Positions 13,101 through 25,100 of a DNA stretch of 64,000 nucleotides are shown piece by piece. Location of the stretch: contig NW_002060943.1 in assembly GCF_000150275.1 (NCBI RefSeq), positions 10,758,331 to 10,822,330 of the forward strand, given 5' to 3'. This stretch comes from Trichoplax adhaerens. Lineage: Eukaryota; Placozoa; Uniplacotomia; Trichoplacea; Trichoplacidae. Each line of letters starts with the position of its first letter. Position 1 is the stretch's first letter. The notes under the pieces are model-generated. The model was not told where the DNA came from. It did no database searches and was given only the letters and a program-made list of their open reading frames with translations. A program made the translations under genes and the position numbers.

Positions 13101-16100
13101 AAGTGTAAGCTACTACTGTAGATGTTCAATCAGCCTCTAAAAGAAGTACACGTATGTAAAGTGTACGATATTAGTTAAACTGCCTGTTAGTCCACGTTGA
13201 AATATGCGTATGTTTACTTTACTTAAATCTAAAATTTTAAACGTTTTTATTATATTATATTGCAAATATGAAAATGTGGCTGCTATTAAATTAACTTAAT
13301 TATCAGTAGAGTCACATTATTATATACCAAAAATCTAAGTTAGCCAGAATTCTTTGCCAATGCAATTATAATCAATATAACTAAAGCTATATTCTCAATC
13401 TAGATCGTTACAATACTTCATAGATTAGACGATAATTTATAATTAGTAAATATCGAATTTATACTCTTACATACAGTATTTGAGAGATTTGAATGACTGT
13501 AATGAGAATTGTGCTACTGGTAATACGTATGAATAGCAATATATCATTAAGTTAGTGTTATGGAATACAACTATAATATATGAAAGATTAATATTAGACT
13601 ATTACGGTGTAAAGTGATATATCGCAAGAATATATTTGATTAGCTTGAATTTAGAAATAACAAAAATTTATGTAGTATAAATACTACCAAAGTGTATATT
13701 AAATTATTACCGATGTTTTCTCATTTCACATTTCATAGTTAAAATAAGCTAAAGTATCGTTTTTGTATCTCTTAAGATTAGCAGACTGCCTTCAATATGC
13801 AGCTATAGGAATACATTAGACTAATTTGAGGACATTTGTCGATCAAAGAATTAACCGCATAATTAAATATAACGCTATGATTCATTATTTGCATAGTTTA
13901 TTAACCCATAATTATACCAATTTATTTGTATACTGCTTTATGGCTTGGATAAAATAATGGTAACATTTCTGCTGACAGAATATAGTCCAATTTGATACAT
14001 TTGGCGATGTTCATCCACATGTTACATATCTAGTTCAATATCAAGGTTTGTTAGTTCTAGGTTAATTTTAAAATGAATCTATTACGATTTAATAGATATA
14101 GCAATGATTGTTTACTTTTTATTGCTTTTACTTTGAAACATGCAACAGACATTTTATCTATGAGATATTATTATCCGTTCTTTAAATTTCTTACAAATAG
14201 GTAACGTCAAAAGAACAGTTGCTACTATTTTGCCTAAAGAGAAACGCGTCGATTTCTTTACTACACCTCCGAATGTTATAAGATGGGCAGGTTGAACACG
14301 ATTTTTGACCTTAATGAGAATTATACTAGTCTTATGAAAATGTTAATATAATTAAACTTTTCTAGTACTGTAATACGTTATTAAGTTTATTGGTGAATAA
14401 TAACAACTTTCTAATTGATATAGGTGCTGGACCCCCAGTAGATCGTATTAAATTAAAACAAGTTGATACAAGGCTTCCACTACATGTTTTTATCATTATG
14501 GCCGCTCTATCATGTTTAGCCATAATTTTGACTATAGTTTTTATGATTTACAACAATAAATACAGAAACGCCAGGTGATAATAATGTACTTTACTCGTTT
14601 CGAATAACACTGACAGCACGATGCAGTGCTTAAAAGCAAGATTTAATTAGCTTTAGAAACAGCATATTCATGTTAAAATATGTCTAGTTGTACTTAATTG
14701 AAAGTAGCTGTAAGATAAAACAAACACGTAGTCACAAATAGTAATGTAGAATTAAGATATCTATAAATTTTACTATAGTAAATTAATTGAAGTATGTTTG
14801 AAGAAATAAAAGAATTTAATTAATACGGTACCTAAATATGTAATATAGAAGATCTAGAGTAAACAGCTCGTAATCTACCTTTAATCAATTATCATCTTCA
14901 CGTATACGTAAAATAACTGACAGAATATTATTTTGGAATTTTGATACAAAAAAGCCAAGAAATTTTCTGCTTATATAAGACTTTATTCTGTCATACTTTT
15001 AGAGTTATTAAAATGTCCAGCCCCAACTTGAATAATTGCATTTTAATCGGATGCATTCTATTGTACAGTTCAAACATTATAAGTGGAACCATTAGTATTA
15101 TATCATCCGCAACTTTATGTATGGTAAGTAATATAATACTTATTAGAAATATCCGTAGTAATTAGTGTTACGACTTCCAAATTTTGTAACAAGTACTAGA
15201 TCTGCACTCAGCAAGGAGACCCAGTATTAAGTTGAAGAACTAACTTTATTGTTAAATAAAGAGTTTATATACTTTCTTTATTGTGACCTTTGATCTACTG
15301 ACGTAGATCACAAGATCATCACTAACAGAAAGGTTTCCATAGTTTAGACATTACAAATAGAATATCATGCCAAGTATGGCAACGTGAGAATACATATATA
15401 GATAACCTTAATATAGTACCATAACTACATCTATATACGCATGACGTGATAACATCGTGATATTTAACTATATATAGAAAGAAGGTAACATACTAATTAT
15501 GTAACTATTACAGAACGTGATATTAGCAAATTAATATCAAAATTATTCAAGCGTATAGTAAACACAATTTTCAATCAATTATTATTATAAAAGGACGCAA
15601 ACTCATTATACTACTGTATGTACGAGTATAATAGGGAAAATGGGGGTCTGCCAATGTTGCAATATAAGTTAGAACCTTAAATATATCACCAAAAGCACCT
15701 ATGTGTATAAATACCGCATCATTAATTAACAGTATGTAGCAATAGACTAGTTTTAATGAATTTCTAATAATACACATATTCATTAAAACTTATGCCTGCA
15801 TATCACTTATTTGAGTGGTAAAATATAGCACTTTAGACTCTTTAATGAATATTTTTCAGATTTCATACATTTAATGAACATATTTGTATACGATACGTCT
15901 TTGAGTAGTCATTTACATTATAAATTTATTTGTAACGAATGACTTAATTGTTATACTGTACCATCGAAAAAGTTAGCACCATGGTTAACAATAATAGGAT
16001 TTGCTACAGTATCTGGTTCTATGTTTGCTAAGACCTATCGAGCTTATAAAATTTTGACAAGCAGAAAAAGAATTAATGTAAGTGCTTTTGTAAATTTATT

Positions 16101-17139
16101 GTATATTTGTATTTTACTGGATCCATTCCTTTATGCAGATAGAAATAAAAATCTAGTTTATTCTATATATTAAATATATAAGTATATATTAATATTGATT
16201 TCTTCTGTATATGCATAATCTAACGAAACGCCAAACTATTGAAATCGGATAGCCTATACATGATTATCATCTATATGGTATAGTAACAGTATTAATTCTT
16301 ATGGAAACAATGGTATTAACGACGTGGACAGTAATGGATCCAATGAAGCCAGAGTATAGAATCTTACCTAGACAGGTATTGTAATAAGTAAACTTTAGTA
16401 TCTACGTGTGTAATTAAAAAGGAAACTAATAATTACGTTGCAGCAGTTAGACTTTTTACCTTGATAAATACACGTATAATTATAAATGTTATATGTACTT
16501 GATTTTCTTCGGTACTAGTACTAGTTTTAAACATCTTAAATATATTATTAACTTTTTTCTAGACTTCTCCAAACAACAGCTTTATAATTTTAGTTCCAAG
16601 ACTACTAGAATGTTCGTGCAAAAATTTTGTCATATGGCTGGCTATAATTTTAACTTTAAATGCATTCGTGTTAATTTTTGGCGCATTTCTAGCTTATGAA
16701 GCAAGAAATATTAAATTATCTGTTATGAATGAATCGAAACAAATTGCTCTTTGTATTTATAATGTTGCACTTTTATGTATTATTGTCATTCCAATCTCAT
16801 TTTTCTTACCAAATACATCTGGAGAAACATATATTGCATCGAGTGGATTAATACTCTATTGTACAACAACGACAACATGTATTTTCTTCATCCCAAAGGT
16901 ATTGACAGTATTTCTGATATACCATAATCTTATTTATGTTGGTAATAGCTCTATAGCGACTATGCGCAATATTTTACTGCCTACTTCAATAATGATTAGG
17001 ATACTATTTAATATTCGTATCTATTAACTTTGAATTTATCAATTTATTACAGATTAAGTATAAACATGATGTCGTTTATCCTAATGGGCGATTTTTCTCT
17101 GTTGGAGACAAAAGCACAAATACAAAGATCGACTCGTGA
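4136..17139 (+). CDS. GABA-B-type class C GPCR, gene A
   Basis: Fifteen coding exons give about 742 residues: 4136-4360, 4532-4669, 8413-8583, 8836-8943, 10691-10756, 11177-11374, 12862-13104, 13979-14045, 14201-14290, 14424-14574, 15003-15123, 15973-16077, 16253-16375, 16563-16898, 17053-17139 (stop TGA). All junctions are GT-AG and stay in phase. After a signal peptide comes a two-lobed Venus-flytrap domain (exons 1-8, motifs PTKIMLLG, KHFNWT, IEVFC, YVWIIP, AYDSIW). Seven membrane segments follow, with RVIKMSSPNLN before TM2, AKTYRAYKI after TM3 and NESKQIALCIYNV after TM5. The tail is short with no coiled coil. The family signals through Gi/o at the plasma membrane as dimers. The residues aligned with the GABA contacts Ser269, His286, Tyr366 and Glu465 of GABBR1 are Glu, Cys, Gln and Tyr here, so the ligand is unknown. 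Introns 2, 4 and 6 are kilobases long and hold solo LTRs. Confidence 0.85.
6738..7285 (+). mobile_element. Solo LTR, family 1 (copy 1)
   Basis: A 548-bp element starting TGTAATGTAAC and ending ATATATCACA, flanked by the perfect 5-bp duplication CCACC (6733-6737 and 7286-7290). It lies in intron 2 of receptor gene A. Its internal layout fits an LTR read on the + strand: a TATA box (TATAAAA, 7126-7132) followed about 100 bp later by a polyadenylation signal (AATAAA, 7232-7237). It is the near-identical reverse complement of 23893-24444. No internal retrotransposon genes adjoin it, so it is a solo LTR left by recombination. A 62-codon antisense frame inside is conserved only because the copies are young. 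Confidence 0.88.
9697..10247 (+). mobile_element. Solo LTR, family 2 (copy 1)
   Basis: A 551-bp element starting TGTTACGGTGTTGCC and ending AATTGTGACA, with the perfect 5-bp duplication AGCAT at 9692-9696 and 10248-10252. It sits in intron 4 of receptor gene A. TATATAA at 10061-10067 and AATAAA at 10122-10127 give the expected U3-R-U5 order on the + strand. The reverse complement of this element is found at 11758-12310. It has no coding content. Confidence 0.87.
11544..11598 (+). repeat. 55-bp conserved module (copy 1)
   Basis: The 55 bp from ACTAGTGCAAACTCCC to TGCTCATTTAA occur again at 25103-25157 with a single mismatch, while the flanks of the two copies do not match. Here it sits inside the family 3 LTR copy. 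It contains CCGTC...GACGG, which can pair as a small stem. Nature unknown. Confidence 0.6.
11758..12310 (-). mobile_element. Solo LTR, family 2 (copy 2), nested
   Basis: A 553-bp element, the reverse complement of 9697-10247 with scattered differences. On the + strand it begins TGTCACAATTTC and ends GGTAACACCGCAACA. The 5-bp duplication GAGAC flanks it (11753-11757 and 12311-12315). The reversed TATA (TTTATATA, 11943-11950) and polyadenylation signal (TTTATT, 11878-11883) confirm minus orientation. It is inserted in an older family 3 LTR, which dates it as the younger of the two. Confidence 0.86.
12466..12595. repeat. Cluster of short palindromes (CTTAAG / CCTAGG type)
   Basis: Consecutive self-complementary words built on ATTCTTAAG, TCCTTAAGG, CATTCCTAAGAATG and ATCCTAGGAAT are separated by GGCC/GATCGG linkers. 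The plan resembles the ATTACCGGTAAT clusters at 38-273 and 1117-1410 but with different core words. It lies in intron 6 of receptor gene A, inside the right part of a family 3 LTR. Confidence 0.5.
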
Positions 17140-19199
17140 TCAAAATGGAGTAAATAATATTATAATTCTACTATTGAATAATACACTTACCAAGCTACTG
17201 CATAATGATAAGACTTAAATTTAATGATCATTCTGAATAGTACAAATTCAATTTTAATCTCGCGTTAATGCGGCTATTATATGAATTTTAATTATAGTAT
17301 ATAGCGAGCGTACTGTTCAATAATACGAAAACTCTCGAGGCATAGTAATAATTCTTAATTTTTAATGGTTTTCAGCATTCAATATTGCAGCAGTAACTGC
17401 TAAAGGAACCATTTCGTCAGATATATTGTTATCTATATTGTTGCTAATTATAGATACGTCAATAGCTATATCGCTAATTAAATATGTAAGCTATTTTAAA
17501 GATTTCTTTAATTATCGATATTTTAAAATTGCAGCTATGTAATCATTTTTAAGTATAGCAAAGTACCGTCTACACGACATACTAAGGTCTCTGAAACACT
17601 GTTGCAATGATGGAAAGGATTAATTAACCGGGCGTTTATAAGCTTAATTAGATCTGCGTTATGTAACAATTGAAATCAGTAAAAATTCAGAGTAGTTCAG
17701 AATCAGCCGCCTATGACTTGTCGATAAATACTACCTCGTATTAATAAATTTTTGTTATCCATGATGTAGCATAATCGAGGTATTACGACTTAAGATACTT
17801 TGAGCTAAGTTTGAAAGGAAAACTATATAAGAATTATGAATAAGCAATTATTTAGCTGACAAGGCTTGTTTTATCACCAATACAAAATTCATTTTGATAG
17901 TAAACGATAACAAAGTTTACAAGAATTTAAACCTTTCAACTACGATATCAGTCCATTGGAGAAATTTTACTACATTTCAAGCTACTACTGTTGTAATAGA
18001 ATACTATATCCAATTTATGTGATAGTTTAAACTATAATACTTATTCGTAAATATTATAATTGGTGAGTTCTACTCATAACACAATCTGAACTGTGATATT
18101 TACCTCATGATCATTCATTCAAAATTTGTATTCTACTAAACAGTTTTCAGTAAAAGAGAATACTTGATTATAAGGGAGTTTAAATCATTTAAAGAGCTTC
18201 TTTTAAAGAGAAAATACACGAACTCTGCTTACCGTAAATATACGTCATGTTGATTATGAATGGCTTGCTTCACAAGTTTGTAATATGTTTTCTAATGAGC
18301 TTCTACCAAAATTTACATGCTGAAAAATCAATTTTATAGCTAAATCATCAAGGCTATTGTTTCTTTCAATATGAATAGAGCTACCAATTAGGCGAAAAGC
18401 CTTTATATCTTTCCTACAGGCATGTTTAAGGCCTAAAATAGGTATACTAAGCTTGCTTTGACTCCAAAAAATTACATGATAGTCTTATGACCACATACTA
18501 CAAATTACGCATTTTGTATGATTTTATTAGACAACGATACTCCTTCATCAACAAGTGCAATAGTAAGCAGTAACTATGATTTATAACCATAATTTCAGTA
18601 AAAATTACTTTAATTAATTTTTTATTCCTTTTTCATATTAATTAGCGACGTATTTCAACTTTTGGAGAGAAAATTTAATCAAATTGTTATAAACCCTTTA
18701 CTTATCATCTCTGCAGTTCTTCAATTTATGAAAGAGAACTTATCCAATATTAACTTTAGGCACACGATTACATAACAGAAGATCGTCACATCAGTGTCTA
18801 CTTGTCAACAATTAAGGATACAGGTCTTTGGATTTATAACCCCAATTCAATCTTTTGATTTTTATGATATAAGACGATAATAGATCGCCTAGATTATAGA
18901 CGAGAAGTAAAATTGTCTAGGTGACATGATAACAATTAATCATTAATAACGTTTATTTTACTTTGTCTACAAAAATAACATTAAAATTCGCGTTAGATTC
19001 GCATGTTGCTTGAACATGGTAGATTAATTAAGTTAATTTTTTTAAATGCCTTAGCATCGTAGCTAGCAATTAGACCAAATTACCGAGTTAATTTTATTTA
19101 GTGGTAGATCTGAACTTCTTTCTCTTGTACTGTATTGTTTATAGGCATAATTTAACATTTGATCAGGCTAACTGACGATGAATCAAATATTTAAAAGAT
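17140..19199. other. Spacer after receptor gene A
   Basis: AT-rich and without recognisable genes or repeats. A 110-bp open segment at 17376-17485 is bounded by TTTTCAG and GTAAGC and would encode a hydrophobic stretch, but it resembles no receptor exon. Confidence 0.4.
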
Positions 19200-19720
19200 T
19201 TCGAGTATCAGGTTGTGACAGTGTTATATACCGTATTAGAGTAGAAATATCTATGTTAGGGTAATTTTGTTAGCCTATCCTTATTTAGTTAACTTCTAAT
19301 TGAACCACCTATCAGGGAGCAATATCTACTCTATACGAATTATCGCATTTATACACACTTTTACAATAGCAAAGATATCCTAGTTAGTAATATTAACATT
19401 GAAACCTGATAATGAATCAAAAGCTAATTTTATCTACTGCTACCTAATGAAGACAACAGTATTTATGAACATCGACAGCGAATGACTAATACAAAATTGT
19501 TAGATTACAATATGTCCTATCACGGAACATTTCTACGATAATCTATAATCTACCATAAGTAAATTACAATCACAGTGATTTGAATTCTAAGATTATTCTC
19601 GATTCCCTAATTAAACTGCTAATTTCAGTAGGCTTTATATATTACCATAAAAGCTAGTGCTATATTATTTAATATCACATATCTAAATTAGAAACTCTTC
19701 ATATAAGGGTAAATCAACAA
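19200..19720 (-). mobile_element. LTR family 3 fragment (reverse)
   Basis: It aligns with 2100-2600 and with the parts of 11422-12637. Shared blocks include CTACCTAATGAAGACAACAG near 19440, AATGACTAATACAAAATTG near 19487, and TCCTATCACGGAACATTTC near 19513. The left end is truncated or too diverged to place. It faces the opposite-strand fragment at 19728-20081. Confidence 0.5.
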
Positions 19721-19727
19721 AATTATC

Positions 19728-20081
19728 GTAGAAATATTCCGTGATAGGACATATCGTAATCTGACTATTCTGTATTAGTCATCAGATGTCTATGTTCGTA
19801 AATACTGTTGTCTGCATTAGGGAATAGTAACTAAAATTTATGTCTAATTCAGTGAATGATTCCAAAGTTGATCGTACTAACTATGACTCATGAACTATTG
19901 AGGAAGAGTATATAAACGCAATATATCGTGTAAATAAAGTTAATTCTTAAACTTAGTGTTTAACGTAAAATATGAGGCGTCTTAGTCTTTGTATAGTCTG
20001 CCAGAAGAGCAAAAGCGTTCCTGATAGCACAGATATCGTTCCTTGATACGTGGTTCAAGGAATTGACTTATTGATCTTACA
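19728..20081 (+). mobile_element. LTR family 3 fragment (forward), head to head with its neighbour
   Basis: Positions 19728-19822 are the reverse complement, with few changes, of about 19443-19543, so the two fragments make an inverted repeat of roughly 100 bp per arm. The forward copy carries TATATAA near 19909, AATAAA near 19936 and ends GACTTATTGATCTTACA at 20081. These are the TATA, polyadenylation signal and CA end expected of an LTR. Its 5' part is missing. Confidence 0.5.
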
Positions 20082-22183
20082 TTACGTTATCTCGTTGCAA
20101 AGCTGTTTTATGACACGGGTGTGTTTGTTGCTGGGTCCGAATTAATATGCGTTATTTACCGAAAATATTTCGGTTATCATTGCAGTTATTATTGAGCTCT
20201 CAATAGATAGATACGAGGCATATTTTCTAGTAAGTTTTTCACTCTAGTCAAAAAATTACGATGTTAAATAAATAGGATACACCTGACTCCGAGACTACGG
20301 TGCCTACCCTACGAAGCATAGTCATCATTCTAACGCCGTAATAGCGACTAATTTCATTAATAGTTGTGATAGACCATTAATTTATTTAGCCATTCATTTA
20401 TCTATAGCTTTGTATAAGTCTATTCAGACATGTTTTGGTACATAAGATTTCTTCAAAGCTTCTAAATTGAAAACTGTTGCTACACTTGCTGAATAGTAAG
20501 GTCAACTGATTAGATGAGGCTACGTTCAGATTATTGTCGACTTTATACTTTCATAATCGTTAATTTTATATGTAGAGTCATTTACTTTGTTACTCTTGGT
20601 ATGATTAATTATTCTAACTTAAGAAAATATTTAACAATTAATTAAGACTGCAGATGTTCAAATCGAATTATAAATAAATTAATGGCATTAGAATATGTTA
20701 TGTATTCTAATAACAATTTATAGGTCGCATACTTGCCTTAATTCTAGCTAAAATAGCTTCCGAAATTCTGTATCAATACTCCAGAAATTTTATTCACCCT
20801 CATTTTAATTTATCTATTTATTATGCTAATAATTCGAATGCTGCAATACTTAAAAGTAATTTTAAAATTTGTATAACTTTATATAATTACAATCGTAAAG
20901 TTACGACATTAAGTGAAAAACTAGTTCAGAATTAGCTACCATGCAAAATTTTTAAATCAAGGAGCTTGTAACTTGATCAAGATATAAACTTCACTCCCGT
21001 ATACTGCACTTAGAAATGAAAAACCGTGTAGAATCAACACTAATACTACTATTTTGCTTATCTCATATCCGACAAATTTTATTGTGTCTTTAAGTAGGAT
21101 TGGGCGAGCTGAATTTAATTCGAATTTCAAAGCGAATAAGAAGGAAGTTGCAAAATACAGGTTGCCTGTTTTTAACGCAAGACAATAATTTTAAATTAAT
21201 TTAACAAAGAGTACAAATTCAAATTATCTAACAACTTGTCATTCTTATGCCTATGTTAAAATCATATTAAATGAATTCTCGGAAAGTGCTCTACATAGAC
21301 ACATTACAGCCGGTACAGATATGGTAACGCGATAATTTAAGAGTATATGAACAAATGTGAAATTAAGGTAACTAGGATTTCAGTGAACTAAACTTTGTAG
21401 TTCTTCGTTCCATAAGTTTAGCTAGAATAATACTAGATATACGAATTCAGAGGTAGCAACTAAGAGTGCGATAACCATGAATCAGGGTCAATTTAAAGAC
21501 AGTTATTCCGAGAAAATTAGTTGTACGAACAAAAAATTTATTTATATTGAACATAACATGTAGCTTTAAGCACTACGGTATAACTTATAGTAATATAACA
21601 ATACCTAAAAAATATAAACCTAAATAAATAATAAAGCATTAGTGCAGCTAGTGAATGGTTATGTCCCTTTGTGCATGAGCTTGATAATAAATTTGGTAAA
21701 CAGTAACAGACATCGTTTAAATTATTAATACGACCATAAAAACAACAAATCAATATTCTTCGATGATGTAACAACGTCATCTGCGATGTTCGGAAATACA
21801 TGTTATTAATTTATATAATAAATACAACGCACAGTATTACAGAACAAGTAACATAGTTTCCTCTTATAAAATCTCTATTGCGATCTACTATAGATTTGGC
21901 ATTATCCATCTTATTATTTCTATATTGTAATGTCATTAGTGCCATAAACTGATCCTATATTTATTCTGTTAGCAACGAAAAAATAAACTATGTTAAAAGA
22001 ATTTCAATACGGATTATTACTTTTTTATTATTTTTCATGACGTATCCTACTTAACCCGGATACAATCACTGTTCATGACCGTACATAGTTTCTGAAAATT
22101 TCAAACAAAAAATAGTTTCGGAATTCGAAAAAGGAGTAGAACTTTGGTTTATATTAATTGATCGTACAGTATAAGATTCTATT
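20082..22183. other. Spacer upstream of receptor gene B
   Basis: AT-rich DNA with no recognised gene, RNA or repeat copy. An 87-codon minus-strand frame at 21538-21801 has no recognisable similarity and is probably chance. Confidence 0.4.
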
Positions 22184-25100
22184 ATGTCTCTTCGCCAAGG
22201 TTGCCACGGACTATTAACCGTCTTACTATTAAATTTCATATTGATAATGCTATTCTCAATGTCAGCAAGTCGGTCCGAAAATTCTTCGAAGAATGGAAAG
22301 AAAACTATAACAATTACTGGACTTATCCCATTAACTGTACGCGAAGGTCAGTGGAATGCTATGGGTGCACTCCCTGCAATAAAAATGGCAGTTCAAGACA
22401 TCAATGAAAGCCCAAACATATTAAAAAATTATAACGTGAATTTACAGTGGGGAGATACACAGGTAAGCCAAATATTTCAGCGGATAACACAAATAATAAT
22501 AGCTACGACATGATCATCAAAGTCGATTAATCACCTTATACATTGCTAGTATTTAACAAACGTAATCAGGACAAGCTATGCCTACGGTATAAACTGTCAT
22601 AACGCCTTGGGAAGATATTTATTATTTGATACATCAGCTAATTTTTGGTTATATATTTTTCATAACACGATTTTTCAATAAGACAATAATGCGATTTCAA
22701 AATTTGAGCATCTCTTAATCTGAAAACGACAAGCGATAGTCTGTAAATGTAGTGTATTGTGATGATATATTAAATACTAGCCTATTCCCCTATGCTTTAC
22801 GAATGAGATTTCTTATAATATTAGCTGATGTTATACTCAGTACACAGTCGTATCTGACTCAATCTAGCAGAAAATTGCATCTTACTGTTACCTGACTATC
22901 ATAAGAATACCATACGGCAACTAAAATCCTGTAGCCATCATTATCTAAGAGATTATGAAAATTATAAGATAAGTCAGTTTAGTACATTTTTGAAGGGCTA
23001 AAAATCCGTTCACTACGAAGGATCGCAAGCATTAATAGTTTTCGTACCTATTTGGATCGAACTTACGATAAAAAGGATAGTTAGATACGACTTAATATAG
23101 AGATGGATGCTTTCGATATCATAATAAAGTTCTCTGAAGGTAATTATTGTTGATTAATAATGAATCAATCAAATTCAGTGAGATTTTCCTACCTCCTCAT
23201 TTGACAATTTATGCCAATATGGCGCCTTTAAATAGAGAAATTTGATGGTCATTGTTATGACCAAATTAACTTAGCATGGGGAAGTATAGGAGGGATATAT
23301 TTATTTCATTTTAGCGAGTTTACAGTAGTATACTGTGGCTACCACATTAATACTTTCTGGAAAAAAAGCTTAGAGTTAAGCTATCAATTCAAGTGCTTTG
23401 CAGAGATCTTGATGTTATCGTAATCAGAGAACCATCATGCTAGTACGCCTAAATTAGTCTAGTAACTTATCATAAAGGCTCAGAAAGGTTATGTCCTCTT
23501 CAGGCTACTGCATATTACTAAATTAACAACCGAACCGTAAAATCAGTCGATGTATTATCTGCGAATATGATACTGTATTCATTGAATGCATAGTGGACTG
23601 ATATCCATACATTAGAAGATAAATAGAGCGATAGGATTTGCATGATATTCTAAAAATTGATACGCTATCTCGTTTATAGCATATCCGTAAAAATAATTAT
23701 GCAATTAAATTTCTATAAAGGACAATTCTGGAGTTTAGCCTTTATCACAAATTTAACTGCTCCAGCTCGTCAAATGGCGCCAAGTTTTAAAGTTTAGAAA
23801 GTACTATTTTGCAGCATAGTTAGAAAAATTGCACGGTGAACTTAAGTATTCAATTACTATTCTGCTCGTATAAAATAGCTTAAATTAGTTGGTGTGATAT
23901 ATACCAATCACGAAATTCCAAATTTTAGAAAAATAAGGGCTTTTATTGAATCTTATACAAAGATTAACTACACAGCTCTACTCTAGCCGAATACTACTGC
24001 TAAAGACTTCTAGAACGAACTAACAGAATAATCTAAAGTTGCATGCTTTTATACTTTCCGTAGCATTCGCAGCTACAATCCGCATGGCAACCTTTTACCT
24101 TATTTTACACATAGTTAAATTATTCTTAGTAAGACTATTTTACTGCGGACCATCATTAATCCAATATGGATACGACTACAGTACTTACGTAGACACTATT
24201 CACACTAGCCAAAGTACAATGAATTAACCATATCCTAATATATGATTTACAGTTCTATTTTTACCTATAACCTTATTAGTAACTCAACAGCTTACTGTAT
24301 ATAGTCATCTGTACTCTAGCATAGAGTCTATACCACTACAGTCTATAGTTATAGCTACCAGATATCTCTTAGGATAAATATCTACCGTAACATTATACTA
24401 CACATGGCTAACAGTCTACAATCACAATACTAAGTTACATTACAGTTGGTTAAAGGTAAAACAATTTCGAAATGCCCGTTATTGTCATAACACATTTTCA
24501 AGCCTATGGGTACTTGAAAAGCTGTATCTAGCAATAGTACATACAAGTAAATACACTTGCAACCGCGTCCTAAACGCTTTAAGATTACGCTTTATTCTAT
24601 TCGAAAAGAAGACAGAAAAGATTTATTATCATATTTCTTATCAAAGATAGCTAAAGGAGAATAATTTCAATATCTACCGTTATATCTTAGTAACCGTAGT
24701 CATGATAAAATCTGACATAAATTAGTACTGTGTAAGACTGATTCATAGCAGAGTGAAAACCTAAATTTTAGAAATGATCTAAGATCACGCAGTTTTCTGA
24801 ATGCACTGACATACAATACTATTTATAGTCAGTTAAACCGCTTCTGTATCTTACAGTCATAAATGAACAGCTCTGATAATTGTTAAAAGTACGCCTATAA
24901 CGAGATCATGTTGATAATAACTTACTAGATTCGGATATACAAGATAAACAATATGCCATCTTGATTAATTGGCGCTAACGAACTTAGAGCATTAACTGTA
25001 AATGGTACAAGTTTGAGAATATTGTCACTACTAACGCCATTATCAGAACAATCAATTTATCTATAACTGTTACTTATTATCTGTTATCATCGTTTCAAAG

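Noticed and set aside
16493-16699. 68-codon frame overlapping TM5 exon of gene A
   Set aside because: Out-of-frame shadow of the exon 16563-16898, whose true frame gives the conserved receptor membrane segments.
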